From NCBI RefSeq assembly GCF_002159175.1, contig NZ_NFGZ01000019.1:1-57495 (forward strand): a DNA stretch of 57,495 nt. The letters are read 5' to 3'. The position numbers and the translations under genes are program-made. Source of the DNA: Flavonifractor sp. An92 (GTDB lineage: Bacteria; Bacillota; Clostridia; Oscillospirales; Oscillospiraceae). Position 1 is the stretch's first letter, and each line of letters starts with the position of its first letter. The notes below the pieces were generated by a model. The model did no database searches. It was not told where the DNA came from and was given only the letters and a program-made list of their open reading frames with translations. Positions 8,599 through 16,369 of the stretch are shown one piece after another.

Positions 8599-10221
8599 TC
8601 AGTCGGCAACGGAGGTGTTGCGGATGACCTTCTCGCCGTCAGAGACGATGAAGCGCAGGGTACCGTCGGCACGGGCGGTGAAGTCCTGCACGCGGCTGTT
8701 GATGCCGTAGCAGTTGTAAGGCACGGCGTAGTAGATGCCGGTGTAGTCCTCCATGGCGTGGCGCATGACCTCGCTGTAGTAGCCGGCGCGCTCCTCCTGG
8801 TCGTTGGTCTCCACGGCCTTCTGCAGCAGCTCGTCCACCTCTTCATTGACGTACAGAGCGCCGTTGCCGTTGGAGCTGGTCTGGCTGGAGGAGAAGAGGT
8901 TGTTCAGGAAGAAGTAGGGGTCGGGATACCAAGACCAGCTCATGGCGTAGGTGTCGGCGTTGCCGGAGGCGGCCATGTCGGAGAAGGTGCCCCACTCGTT
9001 GGAGTGGATGTTCAGCTTCACGCCGATCTGGGACCAGTAGCCCTGGAGCAGGGTGCACAGGGTCACGCGCTCCTGGGTGTTGGAGACATAGATGTCCATC
9101 TCAAAGCCGTTGGGGTAGCTGGACTGGGACAGCTTCTCCTTGGCGGCCTCCACGTCGTAGGGCAGAGCCAGGGACTCGAGGGACTCGTCATAGCCCCAGG
9201 AGCCGTAGGGCAGGGGCAGCACGGCGGCCTTGACCTCGTCGTACTGGTACAGGGCGCTGCGCACGGCGTCCAGATCCACGGACTGGATCAGAGCCTGACG
9301 GACCAGGGGATCGGCGGTGGGGCCGTTCTGCATGTTGAAGCGGACGTAGTTGATCTGCAGGGCCTCGACCTTCTGCAGGCTGATGTCGCCGCCGGCCTTG
9401 TCCACGGTGTTGATGGACTCGCCGGACAGCTGGGTGGCCAGGTCGATCTCACCGGCCAGCAGAGCGTTGGCAGTCTGGGTGGGATCGGAGATGAACTTGA
9501 AGACCAGCTTCTGCACGTTGGGCACGCCCATCCAGTAGTTCTCGTTGGCCACCAGGACGGCCTGCTCGTCCAGCTGGAAGTCCTCCATGACGAAGGCGCC
9601 GGTGCCGGTCAGGTTGTAGCCGAAGTTATCACCCCAGCCCTCCACCTCTTCCTGGGCGACGATGGAGTTACCGGCGTCGGTCAGGGCGGTGAGGAAGGCG
9701 GCGTTGGCGCTCTTCAGGGTACAGGTGACCTCCCAGTCGCCGGTGACCTCGGCCTTGTCCAGCATGGACAGGCGGGCCATGTCGGAGTACTGGGCAGAGC
9801 GGTTCAGAGACCAGGCCACGTCCTCGGCGGTCATCTCACGGCCCTTGCAGTACTCGCCGTTCTGGAACTTCACGCCCTGGCGGATCTGGAAGACATAGGT
9901 CAGGCCGTCCTCGGAGACCTCCCAGCTGGTGGCCAGGGAGGGCACGTAGGTGTCCAGAGCGTCGTTGTACTCGATCAGGCGGTCGCAGACCTGGCCGATG
10001 ATCTGGCCCTCATAGGTGCCGGTGTAGTGGATGGGGTCCAGCTTGCTGGGAGAGGAGGCGAGGGAGACGGTCAGGGTTCCGCTCTCGGGGGTGACGCTGC
10101 CGGTGGTGGCGCCCTGCTGGGGGTCGCCGCTGGTGGTGGCCTTACCGCCGCCGCAGCCGGCCAGCAGGCTCAGGGACAGTGCCCCGGCCAGAGCCAATGC
10201 AAGGATCTTTTTCATCTTCAT
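8599..10221 (-). CDS. Peptide ABC transporter substrate-binding lipoprotein (DppA/OppA family)
   Basis: Extracellular peptide receptor anchored by lipid, 540 residues from the ATG at 10221. A second ATG at 10215 is equally placed relative to AGGAG, and a longer frame reaching into the preceding gene is not supported. The signal is KKILALALAGA with lipobox LLAGC, followed by a family 5 extracellular solute-binding fold. Recognisable parts are LASSPSKLDPIHYTGTYEG near the mature N-terminus, DGLTYVFQIRQGVKFQNG, MTAEDVAWSLNR, and the C-terminal lobe with RQALIQSVDLDAV. It follows an M20 amidohydrolase gene by 31 bases and feeds the two permeases downstream. Ligand class: short peptides or N-acyl amino acids, by context. 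Confidence 0.92.
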   Translation of the reverse strand: MKMKKILALALAGALSLSLLAGCGGGKATTSGDPQQGATTGSVTPESGTLTVSLASSPSKLDPIHYTGTYEGQIIGQVCDRLIEYNDALDTYVPSLATSWEVSEDGLTYVFQIRQGVKFQNGEYCKGREMTAEDVAWSLNRSAQYSDMARLSMLDKAEVTGDWEVTCTLKSANAAFLTALTDAGNSIVAQEEVEGWGDNFGYNLTGTGAFVMEDFQLDEQAVLVANENYWMGVPNVQKLVFKFISDPTQTANALLAGEIDLATQLSGESINTVDKAGGDISLQKVEALQINYVRFNMQNGPTADPLVRQALIQSVDLDAVRSALYQYDEVKAAVLPLPYGSWGYDESLESLALPYDVEAAKEKLSQSSYPNGFEMDIYVSNTQERVTLCTLLQGYWSQIGVKLNIHSNEWGTFSDMAASGNADTYAMSWSWYPDPYFFLNNLFSSSQTSSNGNGALYVNEEVDELLQKAVETNDQEERAGYYSEVMRHAMEDYTGIYYAVPYNCYGINSRVQDFTARADGTLRFIVSDGEKVIRNTSVAD

Positions 10222-10252
10222 TCCACTCCTGTTCTTAAATAGTCTTTGCTGT

Positions 10253-11437
10253 TTATGACCGATGGTGAGCCTCCAGCCAGCGGGCGGCGGCGTTTGCGTA
10301 GAGAGCCGCCATACCGGGAAGCGCGCGCTCATTGAACGTCACCCGCGGGTCGTGGACACCATAAGCATACCCTTCTTCTGCGCTGCCGGTACCGTACCAG
10401 TACAGTGCGCAGGGAACATGGGGAGAGAAAACGGAGAAATCTTCCGAACCGGTCATGCGCTCGATCTCACGCACCACGCCGGGGCCCAGCAGAGCCTCGG
10501 TGTAGCCGTTGAGCTCGTCGGTCAGAGCCGGATCGTTGATCATGGGGGGGATGCCCGGGCCGGAGAAGGCCACATCGCAGGAGGCCCGGAAGGTCTGGCA
10601 CACGCCCTGGCAGATCTCGGTAAAGCGCTGCCGGGCGAACTCCTTGACGCCCAGGTCCATGGTGCGGATGGTTCCCCGGAGCACCGCCGATTCGGGCATT
10701 ACGTTGGCCGCGCTCCCCGCCTGCACGGCGCAGACGGTGAGGACGATCATCTCGTTGGGGTTGACCTCCCGGCTGTTGATGGTCTGGAGGGCCACAATGA
10801 TGTGGGCCGCCACGTTCACCGGGTCGATGTTCCGGTGGGGGGCGGCGCCGTGGCCGCCCTTGCCGTGGACGGTCACGGTAAAGACATCGCTGGAGCCGCA
10901 GGCGTGGCCGGGGGTGTAGTTCACGGTGCCCAGAGGGGCCTGGACCACGTGGAGGGCCATGGCGGCGTCCACATGGGGGTTCTCCAGGATACCGGCGTCG
11001 TAGACGTCCTGAGCGCCGTCCATGGTCTCCTCCGCGGGCTGGAACAGGAGCTTCACGGTGCCGCGAAGCTCCCCCTCCCGCTCCTTGAGGAGTCTGGCCG
11101 CACCCAGCAGCGCGGTGGTGTGGAAGTCATGCCCACAGGCGTGCATGCATCCGTTGTCTGAGGCAAAGGGCAGTCCCGTCTCCTCCCGCATGGGCAGGGC
11201 GTCCATGTCGCCCCGCAGCAGAAAGACCGGTCCGCCCTGTCCCACGGTGCAGGTGATGCCGCCCCGTCCCACCGGCTGGGGGTCCAGGCCGAATTCCTGC
11301 AGTTTTTGTGTCACAAAGGCCCGGGTCATGGGCAGGTCGAAGCTCAGCTCCGGATGGCGATGCAGCTGGCGCCGCCACGCGGTCAGGTCCTCGGCCATGG
11401 CCTGGGCACGGGTATAAAATTCCTGTTCCATGTTCAT
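10253..11437 (-). CDS. M20 family N-acyl-amino-acid amidohydrolase (hippurate hydrolase-like)
   Basis: First gene of the peptide operon, 394 residues. RGDMDALPM (75-83), SDNGCMHACGHDFHT (metal Cys101, His103) and QPAEET (catalytic Glu) are typical of M20D aminoacylase, hippurate hydrolase and IAA-amino-acid hydrolase-like enzymes. The C-terminus has GSEDFSVFSPHVPC, matching the conserved SEDF motif. Two in-frame ATGs (11437 and 11431) are possible and neither has a strong ribosome site. A promoter candidate lies about 100 bases upstream. Cytoplasmic; likely releases amino acids from N-acylated compounds. Confidence 0.88.
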   Translation of the reverse strand: MNMEQEFYTRAQAMAEDLTAWRRQLHRHPELSFDLPMTRAFVTQKLQEFGLDPQPVGRGGITCTVGQGGPVFLLRGDMDALPMREETGLPFASDNGCMHACGHDFHTTALLGAARLLKEREGELRGTVKLLFQPAEETMDGAQDVYDAGILENPHVDAAMALHVVQAPLGTVNYTPGHACGSSDVFTVTVHGKGGHGAAPHRNIDPVNVAAHIIVALQTINSREVNPNEMIVLTVCAVQAGSAANVMPESAVLRGTIRTMDLGVKEFARQRFTEICQGVCQTFRASCDVAFSGPGIPPMINDPALTDELNGYTEALLGPGVVREIERMTGSEDFSVFSPHVPCALYWYGTGSAEEGYAYGVHDPRVTFNERALPGMAALYANAAARWLEAHHRS

Positions 11438-11533
11438 CCGATCCGGGATGGCGTGCCGTCCCTAAATATTTATTAGATGCGAAATTTAAAAGCTGGATAA
11501 AAATTCTCGGACGTTTCATACTTTAATGTGTGT

Positions 11534-11562
11534 ATGATACTACATATAGGGGTGGTTTTCAA
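11534..11562 (-). promoter_or_regulatory. Sigma-A-type promoter of the peptide-utilisation operon
   Basis: Read on the minus strand: TTGAAA, 17 bases, TATCAT, in the only AT-rich stretch upstream of the first M20 gene. The leader to the ATG at 11437 would be about 90-100 bases. Confidence 0.6.
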
Positions 11563-11680
11563 GTCTGAATCAAAACTTGCAAAAAATTTCTTCTATAATG
11601 CCCAGAGAATTTTTTGGAAAATTTGATTTTGTTTCATGAATTGGGTTTAATTAACAAAAAGTAAGGAAGAAACGAAATAA

Positions 11681-11694
11681 TGCGCGTACGCGCA
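11681..11694 (-). terminator. Weak candidate terminator after the C39-like gene
   Basis: The palindrome TGCGCGTACGCGCA is followed on the minus strand by a T-rich stretch (TTATTTCGTTTCTT). The stem is short, so termination may be partial. It lies about 40 bases past the stop of the C39-like gene. Confidence 0.35.
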
Positions 11695-11732
11695 AAGGTG
11701 AATTTAAATGCAAGAATGCAGACAAGAGTCGC

Positions 11733-12395
11733 TTATTTTACCTTTTTTCCGAAGAGGTAATAGCGGTTGTGGACGGTGCGGCCGTCAAACTCCATCCAGG
11801 AGCGGAATTCGCCCTCGGGATAGCACTCCATGGGGCGAAACTTGCAATCCTCCGCCAGAATGGACAGGGTGGTGTGGAGGCAGTAGCCGTTCTCCACCAC
11901 TTTGCCCCGGCGTCCCTCCTCCAGGAACTTGTCGGGGAGCTGGGAGGGGTCCAGGACGGTGATGTGCTCACCGTCCTCCTCAATGGCCACCACGGCCACA
12001 TAGTGGCCGCCGTGGGAGAAGAGGCCCACATACCCGTCCTCCGGCCGGTCGCCGGTGACGTTGGCGATGGCCATGCCGCCCCGCAGCAGGTGCTGGCGCA
12101 GGCGCTCCGGGTCGTCGGTCATCTCCAGGTCCAGGTCGAAGCGCTCGGCCACATAGGGTGCGAAGAGGTCCATGTCGGTGCCGGGGCTATGGTTGGCGTT
12201 CACCGACATGGAGAGCTCCAGGCTGTCGATGAGGGGGAACTCCACCCCGGTCAGGTTGGTCACCACCATGGATGCCGAGCACAGGCCGCACCCGGCGGAG
12301 CGGACGGTGGTGTCGTTCCGGGTCAGGGCGGGGATGGCGGTCATGGTGGGGTAGGGGACGTGGGGATAGCGGGTCTGATTGACATAATAGTACAT
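11733..12395 (-). CDS. C39-like (papain-fold) cysteine peptidase domain protein
   Basis: Protein of 220 residues. The ATG at 12395 is preferred because GAGGTG lies five bases upstream; a GTG six bases earlier is the alternative. AGCGLCSASM resembles the catalytic cysteine segment of C39-like peptidases (usually GCGPTS), GGHYVAVVAI supplies the histidine and VLDPS the aspartate. There is no signal peptide, so it acts in the cytoplasm or is exported by an unknown route. It starts about ten bases after the M18 aminopeptidase gene and shares its transcript. Role in the peptide cluster (processing of a specific peptide or amide) is inferred. Confidence 0.7.
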   Translation of the reverse strand: MYYYVNQTRYPHVPYPTMTAIPALTRNDTTVRSAGCGLCSASMVVTNLTGVEFPLIDSLELSMSVNANHSPGTDMDLFAPYVAERFDLDLEMTDDPERLRQHLLRGGMAIANVTGDRPEDGYVGLFSHGGHYVAVVAIEEDGEHITVLDPSQLPDKFLEEGRRGKVVENGYCLHTTLSILAEDCKFRPMECYPEGEFRSWMEFDGRTVHNRYYLFGKKVK

Positions 12396-12404
12396 ATGCA
12401 CACC

Positions 12405-13724
12405 TCAATCCGTCACACTGTGAATGGAGTAGGAGCCCTGGCCCTCGTCCTGGACCAGGGAGCGGAAGAACACCGTCATGGCGCGGACCAGGTACTCGGT
12501 GTCCCGGGTGCCCGCCGTCTCATAGGGGGAGTGCATGGCCAGCTGGGGCAGGCCGATGTCCACCATGTTGAGGGAGACCTGGGCGTTGGAGAGGTTGCCC
12601 AGGGTGCTGCCGCCCAGGATGTCCGAGTGGTTGTGGAACACCTGGGTAGGGGCGTCGGCCCGGCGGCAGATCTCCCGGAAGAGGGCGGCGGAGACCGAGT
12701 CGGTGCAGTACTTCTGATTGGCGCTGAACTTGATGACGATGCCCTGGTTCATGTGGGGATGGTTGGTGAGGTCCGCCTTGTCCAGATGGTTGGGGTGGGC
12801 GGCGTGGGCGTTGTCCGCCGAGACCATGAAGCCGTTGGCCAGCATGCGCAGGTAGTCCTGGCGGCTGCGGCCCAGGCACTCGTTGATGCGGGTGAGGGTG
12901 TCCAGCAGCACGGTGGAGGCGGCGCCCTGCTTGGTGGAGCTGCCCACTTCCTCGTTGTCGAACACCGCGTACACCGACAGGGCGTTGGGGTGCCCGCCGG
13001 CCAGGAAGCCCTTCAGGTTGGCAAAGGTACACTGGAGGTCGTCCAGCTTGGGGGAGGAGAGGTACTCGCCGTTGAGGCCCCACACGGTGCCCTCGCTGCG
13101 GCAGTAGAGGAACAGGTCATGGCCCAGAATGTCCTCCTCCGCCACGCCGGCGGCCTGGGCCACCAGGGGCATCAGCCCGCCCTTGGCGGTCTCGTCGCCC
13201 AGCAGGGGGAGCATGTCCTTCTGGATGCTGTACTGGTAGCCGTCGTTGACGCTCCGGTTCATGTGGATGGCCAGGTTGGGGATCATCAGCAGATCCCGGT
13301 CCAGGTCCACCAGACGGGACTCCATCCGGCCGTCCTGGCGCACCACCACCTTGCCGGCCACCGACAGGGGCCGGTCGAACCAGGGGGCGCAGAGCATGCC
13401 GCCGTACTTCTCCACGTTCAGCTCGGTGTAGGCGCCGTCCCGCACCACGTCCATGTTCTCCTTCAGTTTGAAGGTGGGGGAGTCGCTGTGGGAGGCGGCG
13501 ATCTGCACCCCCTTCAGCTCGCCCTCCGGCACCCGGAAGGCCAGGATGCTGGACAGGTTCCGGCGGATGAAGTACCGTCCGCCCTTCTCCAGCTTCCACT
13601 CGGCGCCCTCGCTCAGCTCGGTGAAGCCGTGCGCGGTCAGCTCGGCGGCCAGGTTGGCCACCGCGTGGTAGCAGCTGGGGCTGCGTCGGATAAAGGACAA
13701 GAGTTCCTGATTGATCTCGCTCAT
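12405..13724 (-). CDS. M18 family aminopeptidase (DNPEP/ApeB-like)
   Basis: Cytoplasmic dinuclear-zinc aminopeptidase, 439 residues, normal for the family. AASHSDSPTFKLK contains the first metal histidine, VFDNEEVGSSTKQGA the catalytic and metal glutamates, VSADNAHAAHPNH another metal ligand, and the C-terminal AMHSPYETAGTRDTEYL the last histidine. M18 enzymes prefer acidic or neutral N-terminal residues of short peptides. GGAGGCAG precedes the ATG. It lies between AroM (70 bases away, with a hairpin between) and the C39-like gene, in a group of peptide-degrading functions. Confidence 0.93.
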   Translation of the reverse strand: MSEINQELLSFIRRSPSCYHAVANLAAELTAHGFTELSEGAEWKLEKGGRYFIRRNLSSILAFRVPEGELKGVQIAASHSDSPTFKLKENMDVVRDGAYTELNVEKYGGMLCAPWFDRPLSVAGKVVVRQDGRMESRLVDLDRDLLMIPNLAIHMNRSVNDGYQYSIQKDMLPLLGDETAKGGLMPLVAQAAGVAEEDILGHDLFLYCRSEGTVWGLNGEYLSSPKLDDLQCTFANLKGFLAGGHPNALSVYAVFDNEEVGSSTKQGAASTVLLDTLTRINECLGRSRQDYLRMLANGFMVSADNAHAAHPNHLDKADLTNHPHMNQGIVIKFSANQKYCTDSVSAALFREICRRADAPTQVFHNHSDILGGSTLGNLSNAQVSLNMVDIGLPQLAMHSPYETAGTRDTEYLVRAMTVFFRSLVQDEGQGSYSIHSVTD

Positions 13725-13756
13725 CAGATCTGCCTCCTTACAATCAAATAGAGAAA

Positions 13757-13783
13757 CAGGCGGCGGGAAGGCCCCGCCGCCTG
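13757..13783 (-). terminator. Hairpin terminator or attenuator after AroM
   Basis: Perfect 11-bp stem (CAGGCGGCGGG and complement) with a 5-base loop, followed on the minus strand by TTTCTCTATTTG. No separate promoter was found for the M18 gene in the 70-base gap, so readthrough probably supplies it. Confidence 0.6.
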
Positions 13784-13794
13784 GGATAACCGCT

Positions 13795-14475
13795 TTACAC
13801 CAGCAGCTCGCTGAGGACCCGGATGACCAGGGTGCGCGGGAGGATCACCGGCAGCCCGGTCTCCTGCCGGATGGCCTCTTTCATGGCCACGGTATAGCCC
13901 ATGCAGTCGGTGCAGAGGAAGGCCAGATCCTGGCCGCGGAACTGGGCCGCGGCGGCGCGGACGCCGTCAAAGCCCAGGTAGGGCGAGGCGTGGACCACGG
14001 TGATGTCGATGCCGTGTCCGCCCCAGAAGCGGTAGGCCTGTTCGATCTGGTCCTCCATGGGGACCAGAAGGCCCACCCGCCGTCCGTCGGCCAGGCGGCG
14101 GACCACCGCGTGGAGCATGGACTGGGGCTCCAGCAGGATAGTCCGGTGCTCAAAACGGGGGAAGGCGCCGGTGCACAGCAGCAGCACCGCGTCGGCCCCC
14201 TCCTCCTCGGCCTGGTGGATCTTAGCCTGGACCAGGGGCAGCACGTAGCCCTCGGTCATACGGGCCTGACGGCCGTCCCGCATCCGGGAGACCAGCACCT
14301 GCTCCCCCGGCCGGGGGTGGAAGGCGGCCATGACCTGTTCATAGCTCCGCTCATCCAGCGCGCCGTACTCCCGCAGCTCCACATGCTCCGGCAGGAGGGG
14401 GAGGATATCCCCCGTGACGTCGGTGCGGGGAGCCTGGCCGATGGTCACTGCCGCCAGGATTTTCCGCCGCTCCAC
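13795..14475 (-). CDS. aroM: AroM family protein
   Basis: Protein of 226 residues, the length of E. coli AroM. The N-terminus (KILAAVTIGQAPRTDV), the mid-section (GADAVLLLCTGAFP) and LAFLCTDCMGYT fit the AroM family, which has an aspartate/glutamate racemase-like fold but no established reaction. Start is a GTG that follows the DUF1177 stop after three bases, with no ribosome site, so translation is probably coupled. The AroM plus DUF1177 pair next to peptide transporters and M20/M18 peptidases is a recurring arrangement to my knowledge. The name comes from linkage to aroL in E. coli and does not imply aromatic synthesis here. Confidence 0.85.
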   Translation of the reverse strand: MERRKILAAVTIGQAPRTDVTGDILPLLPEHVELREYGALDERSYEQVMAAFHPRPGEQVLVSRMRDGRQARMTEGYVLPLVQAKIHQAEEEGADAVLLLCTGAFPRFEHRTILLEPQSMLHAVVRRLADGRRVGLLVPMEDQIEQAYRFWGGHGIDITVVHASPYLGFDGVRAAAAQFRGQDLAFLCTDCMGYTVAMKEAIRQETGLPVILPRTLVIRVLSELLV

Positions 14476-14478
14476 GGC

Positions 14479-15414
14479 TCAGTTCTGGCCGAAGGTCTGG
14501 AAGCGGTTCATGGGGCCGTAGAGCTCCAGCAGGTGGGCGAACTCCTTCTCATTGTAGAAGGACACCTTGCCCTCGCCGTAGCCCTTGGCGATCTCCACCG
14601 CGAAGCGGGCGGCGGTCTCCACATCCTCGGGGTGGCTGGCGCCGGTGGCGCAGCCGGCCACGGCCTGCTCGGTGGTGATGGCCACGCCCACCACGGGGGC
14701 GTTGGTGGCGGTGGCGGGCTGGAGGATGCTGTTCAGGTGGTGCAGGTCATTGCCGTAAGGGGTGATGTCCTGCTGGGCGCAGGGGAAGATGGCGGGCAGC
14801 TTGCCAGTGACCCGGGTCATGACGTCCATAATGTCGTTGCTGACCTCCAGGATGTAGCCCTCCTTGATGGTGTTGGAGATGGCGATGCCGTTGAGGTTGA
14901 TGACCCGGTTGCCCTTGGTGGTGTCGATGGACAGGATGGCGTCCATGCGCTCATCCACTTCCTTGCGGTTGCACAGCTGCATGTCGATGGGGGAGTCCAT
15001 GAAGGGCACGGGGAAGTGGTCCTGGGTGGGGGCGTGGGGGCAGATGTGGGTGGCCACCAGCACGTCGCCGGCCAGGACATCGCCGTTCTTGTGCATCTGG
15101 GCCAGCTTCAGACCGGCGGACAGAGCGGCCAGCGCGCCGTCGCCGTCGGAGACGAAGCCGATGACCTCGGGACGGGCGCCCAGCCCGCCCAGGCGGCCGA
15201 TGATGCCCAGAGTGGGGGCGGTGCCGCCGCTGGACTTGCCGTTGCTGCCCTTGATCAGGATCTTGATGGAGTCGGTGGAGCCTTTCTCGCCGGTGACGGT
15301 CTCCACGGTGACCTCATCGGCACCGTTGGCCAGCATCAGTTCCTTGATGGTCTCACCGTTGGCCTTGGGGGTATCCAGAAGTTCAAACAGATCCAGCACT
15401 TGCTTCAGCAACAT
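14479..15414 (-). CDS. DUF1177 domain protein
   Basis: Protein of 311 residues that matches the DUF1177 family over its whole length. Landmarks are LLKQVLDLFELLDTPKANG at the N-terminus, VLVATHICPHAPTQDH, ILSIDTTKGNRVIN, and ATGASHPEDVETAARFA near the C-terminus. Conserved His, Asp and Glu residues suggest a metal-dependent hydrolase or aminopeptidase-like site, but no activity has been established that I know of. First gene of the DUF1177-AroM-M18-C39 run, with CCTCCT (AGGAGG) upstream and a strong promoter at 15465-15493. Confidence 0.82.
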   Translation of the reverse strand: MLLKQVLDLFELLDTPKANGETIKELMLANGADEVTVETVTGEKGSTDSIKILIKGSNGKSSGGTAPTLGIIGRLGGLGARPEVIGFVSDGDGALAALSAGLKLAQMHKNGDVLAGDVLVATHICPHAPTQDHFPVPFMDSPIDMQLCNRKEVDERMDAILSIDTTKGNRVINLNGIAISNTIKEGYILEVSNDIMDVMTRVTGKLPAIFPCAQQDITPYGNDLHHLNSILQPATATNAPVVGVAITTEQAVAGCATGASHPEDVETAARFAVEIAKGYGEGKVSFYNEKEFAHLLELYGPMNRFQTFGQN

Positions 15415-15464
15415 AATTGATCGTTCCTCCTCATCAGTTGCGGTCGGACCGCTGCGTTCCTTAC

Positions 15465-15493
15465 AGTTTAGACCAATCGTCCAATTCCGTCAA
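15465..15493 (-). promoter_or_regulatory. Promoter of the DUF1177-aroM-M18-C39 run
   Basis: On the minus strand TTGACG, 17 bases, TAAACT. The predicted start is near 15458, about 45 bases before the ATG at 15414, with AGGAGG between. Confidence 0.7.
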
Positions 15494-15536
15494 TAGGGAC
15501 AAAAAACATGTTAAAATACACAAAATATTGGTAATA

Positions 15537-15998
15537 TCAGGTATCGGAAGGGGCGCGGCCCAGGCGGCTGAGCGCGGCGTTGGTGAATTCCGGGCGGCAG
15601 GTGACCTCCTTACCGAACCAGGCGGGGGGCTGGAACGCGGCGGCCTCCTCCTCGCTGGGGAACTCCACCTCGGCCAGGACCAGGGGGGCGAAGGGGGGTG
15701 CGAACACGTCCAGCTCGATGGTGTACGGGCCCAGCGGGATGCAGTAGCGGTCCTTGGAGATGACCGCGCCGTCGGCCTTGGCGAGCAGGTGGCGGTAGGC
15801 CTCCTCCTCCAGGGGGAATTCATGCTCCTCCCGGGCCAGCAGGCCCTCACTTTTATAGGTAAAAAAGTACCGCTCTCCGCTGCGCCTCACCCGCAGCACC
15901 GGCCGGGTGCAGAGATAGGCCTGCTCGATGCGCCGCACCGGCCAGGCCTCCAGGTCCGCGGGGAGCTGCTTCACCAGAAATTTTCGCTCGATCTCCAT
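15537..15998 (-). CDS. CYTH domain protein (triphosphate tunnel metalloenzyme)
   Basis: Cytoplasmic protein of 153 residues. EIERKFLV at residues 2-9 is the defining ExExK motif of the CYTH family. RVRR, KSEG, ISKDRYCIPL, IELDVF and VEVEF-like strands (LAEVEFPSEEEA) supply the other charged residues that line the tunnel. Small bacterial relatives hydrolyse inorganic triphosphate. Adenylate or thiamine-triphosphate substrates are possible but less likely. It has its own promoter and is not obviously part of a larger operon. Confidence 0.9.
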   Translation of the reverse strand: MEIERKFLVKQLPADLEAWPVRRIEQAYLCTRPVLRVRRSGERYFFTYKSEGLLAREEHEFPLEEEAYRHLLAKADGAVISKDRYCIPLGPYTIELDVFAPPFAPLVLAEVEFPSEEEAAAFQPPAWFGKEVTCRPEFTNAALSRLGRAPSDT

Positions 15999-16027
15999 GG
16001 CTGCCGCCTCCTTTTTGTCTTTGCCCT

Positions 16028-16056
16028 ATGGTATCACATCCGTCCGCCGCTGTCAG
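16028..16056 (-). promoter_or_regulatory. CYTH gene promoter
   Basis: On the minus strand CTGACA, 17 bases, TACCAT with a TG before the -10. The leader to the ATG is about 25 bases. Confidence 0.55.
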
Positions 16057-16268
16057 CACGCTCCACAAAATGAAAGTGAAACAGCCAGTCCATGCATCCT
16101 GGGCGGGCGGGAGCGGCCGCGCTCTGCCGTTGCTAAAAAAATAATTTCAAATTTATTTCAGGTACAATCAAGTATAGAAAAAATCAATTTTGTGTGCTAA
16201 AGCGGAAAATTGAGCATAAAATACCTGGAAAGACTTGTGAGACGGAAAGCATGAAGGAGAAGAAACAG

Positions 16269-16297
16269 TTGCAAAATAAAAACGCGGGGCGTATAAT
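16269..16297 (+). promoter_or_regulatory. Promoter of the Liv operon
   Basis: TTGCAA, 17 bases, TATAAT, with predicted start near 16304. The perfect -10 and good -35 suggest strong basal activity that the palindromes just downstream could block. Confidence 0.75.
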
Positions 16298-16298
16298 C

Positions 16299-16322
16299 TG
16301 TGTTATAAACACATTTGTGTTT
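16299..16322. promoter_or_regulatory. Two overlapping palindromes at the Liv start site (putative operator)
   Basis: TGTGTT-ATA-AACACA (16299-16313) overlaps AAACACA-TT-TGTGTTT (16307-16322). Both are perfect inverted repeats. They cover the predicted transcription start, where a bound protein would repress. The regulator is unknown. Confidence 0.55.
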
Positions 16323-16369
16323 GACTGAGAGACAGATTGGATTTTTTTGACTATGAGGAGGAAACAGGT

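Larger units (their letters stand above)
15999..16369. other. Divergent intergenic region with two promoters
   Basis: No gene lies here. The left end holds the minus-strand CYTH promoter at 16028-16056. The right end holds the plus-strand Liv promoter at 16269-16297, two nested palindromes at 16299-16322 and the GAGGAGG site at 16355-16361. The AT-rich centre (16130-16260) may act as an UP element. Nothing else was recognised. Confidence 0.7.
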
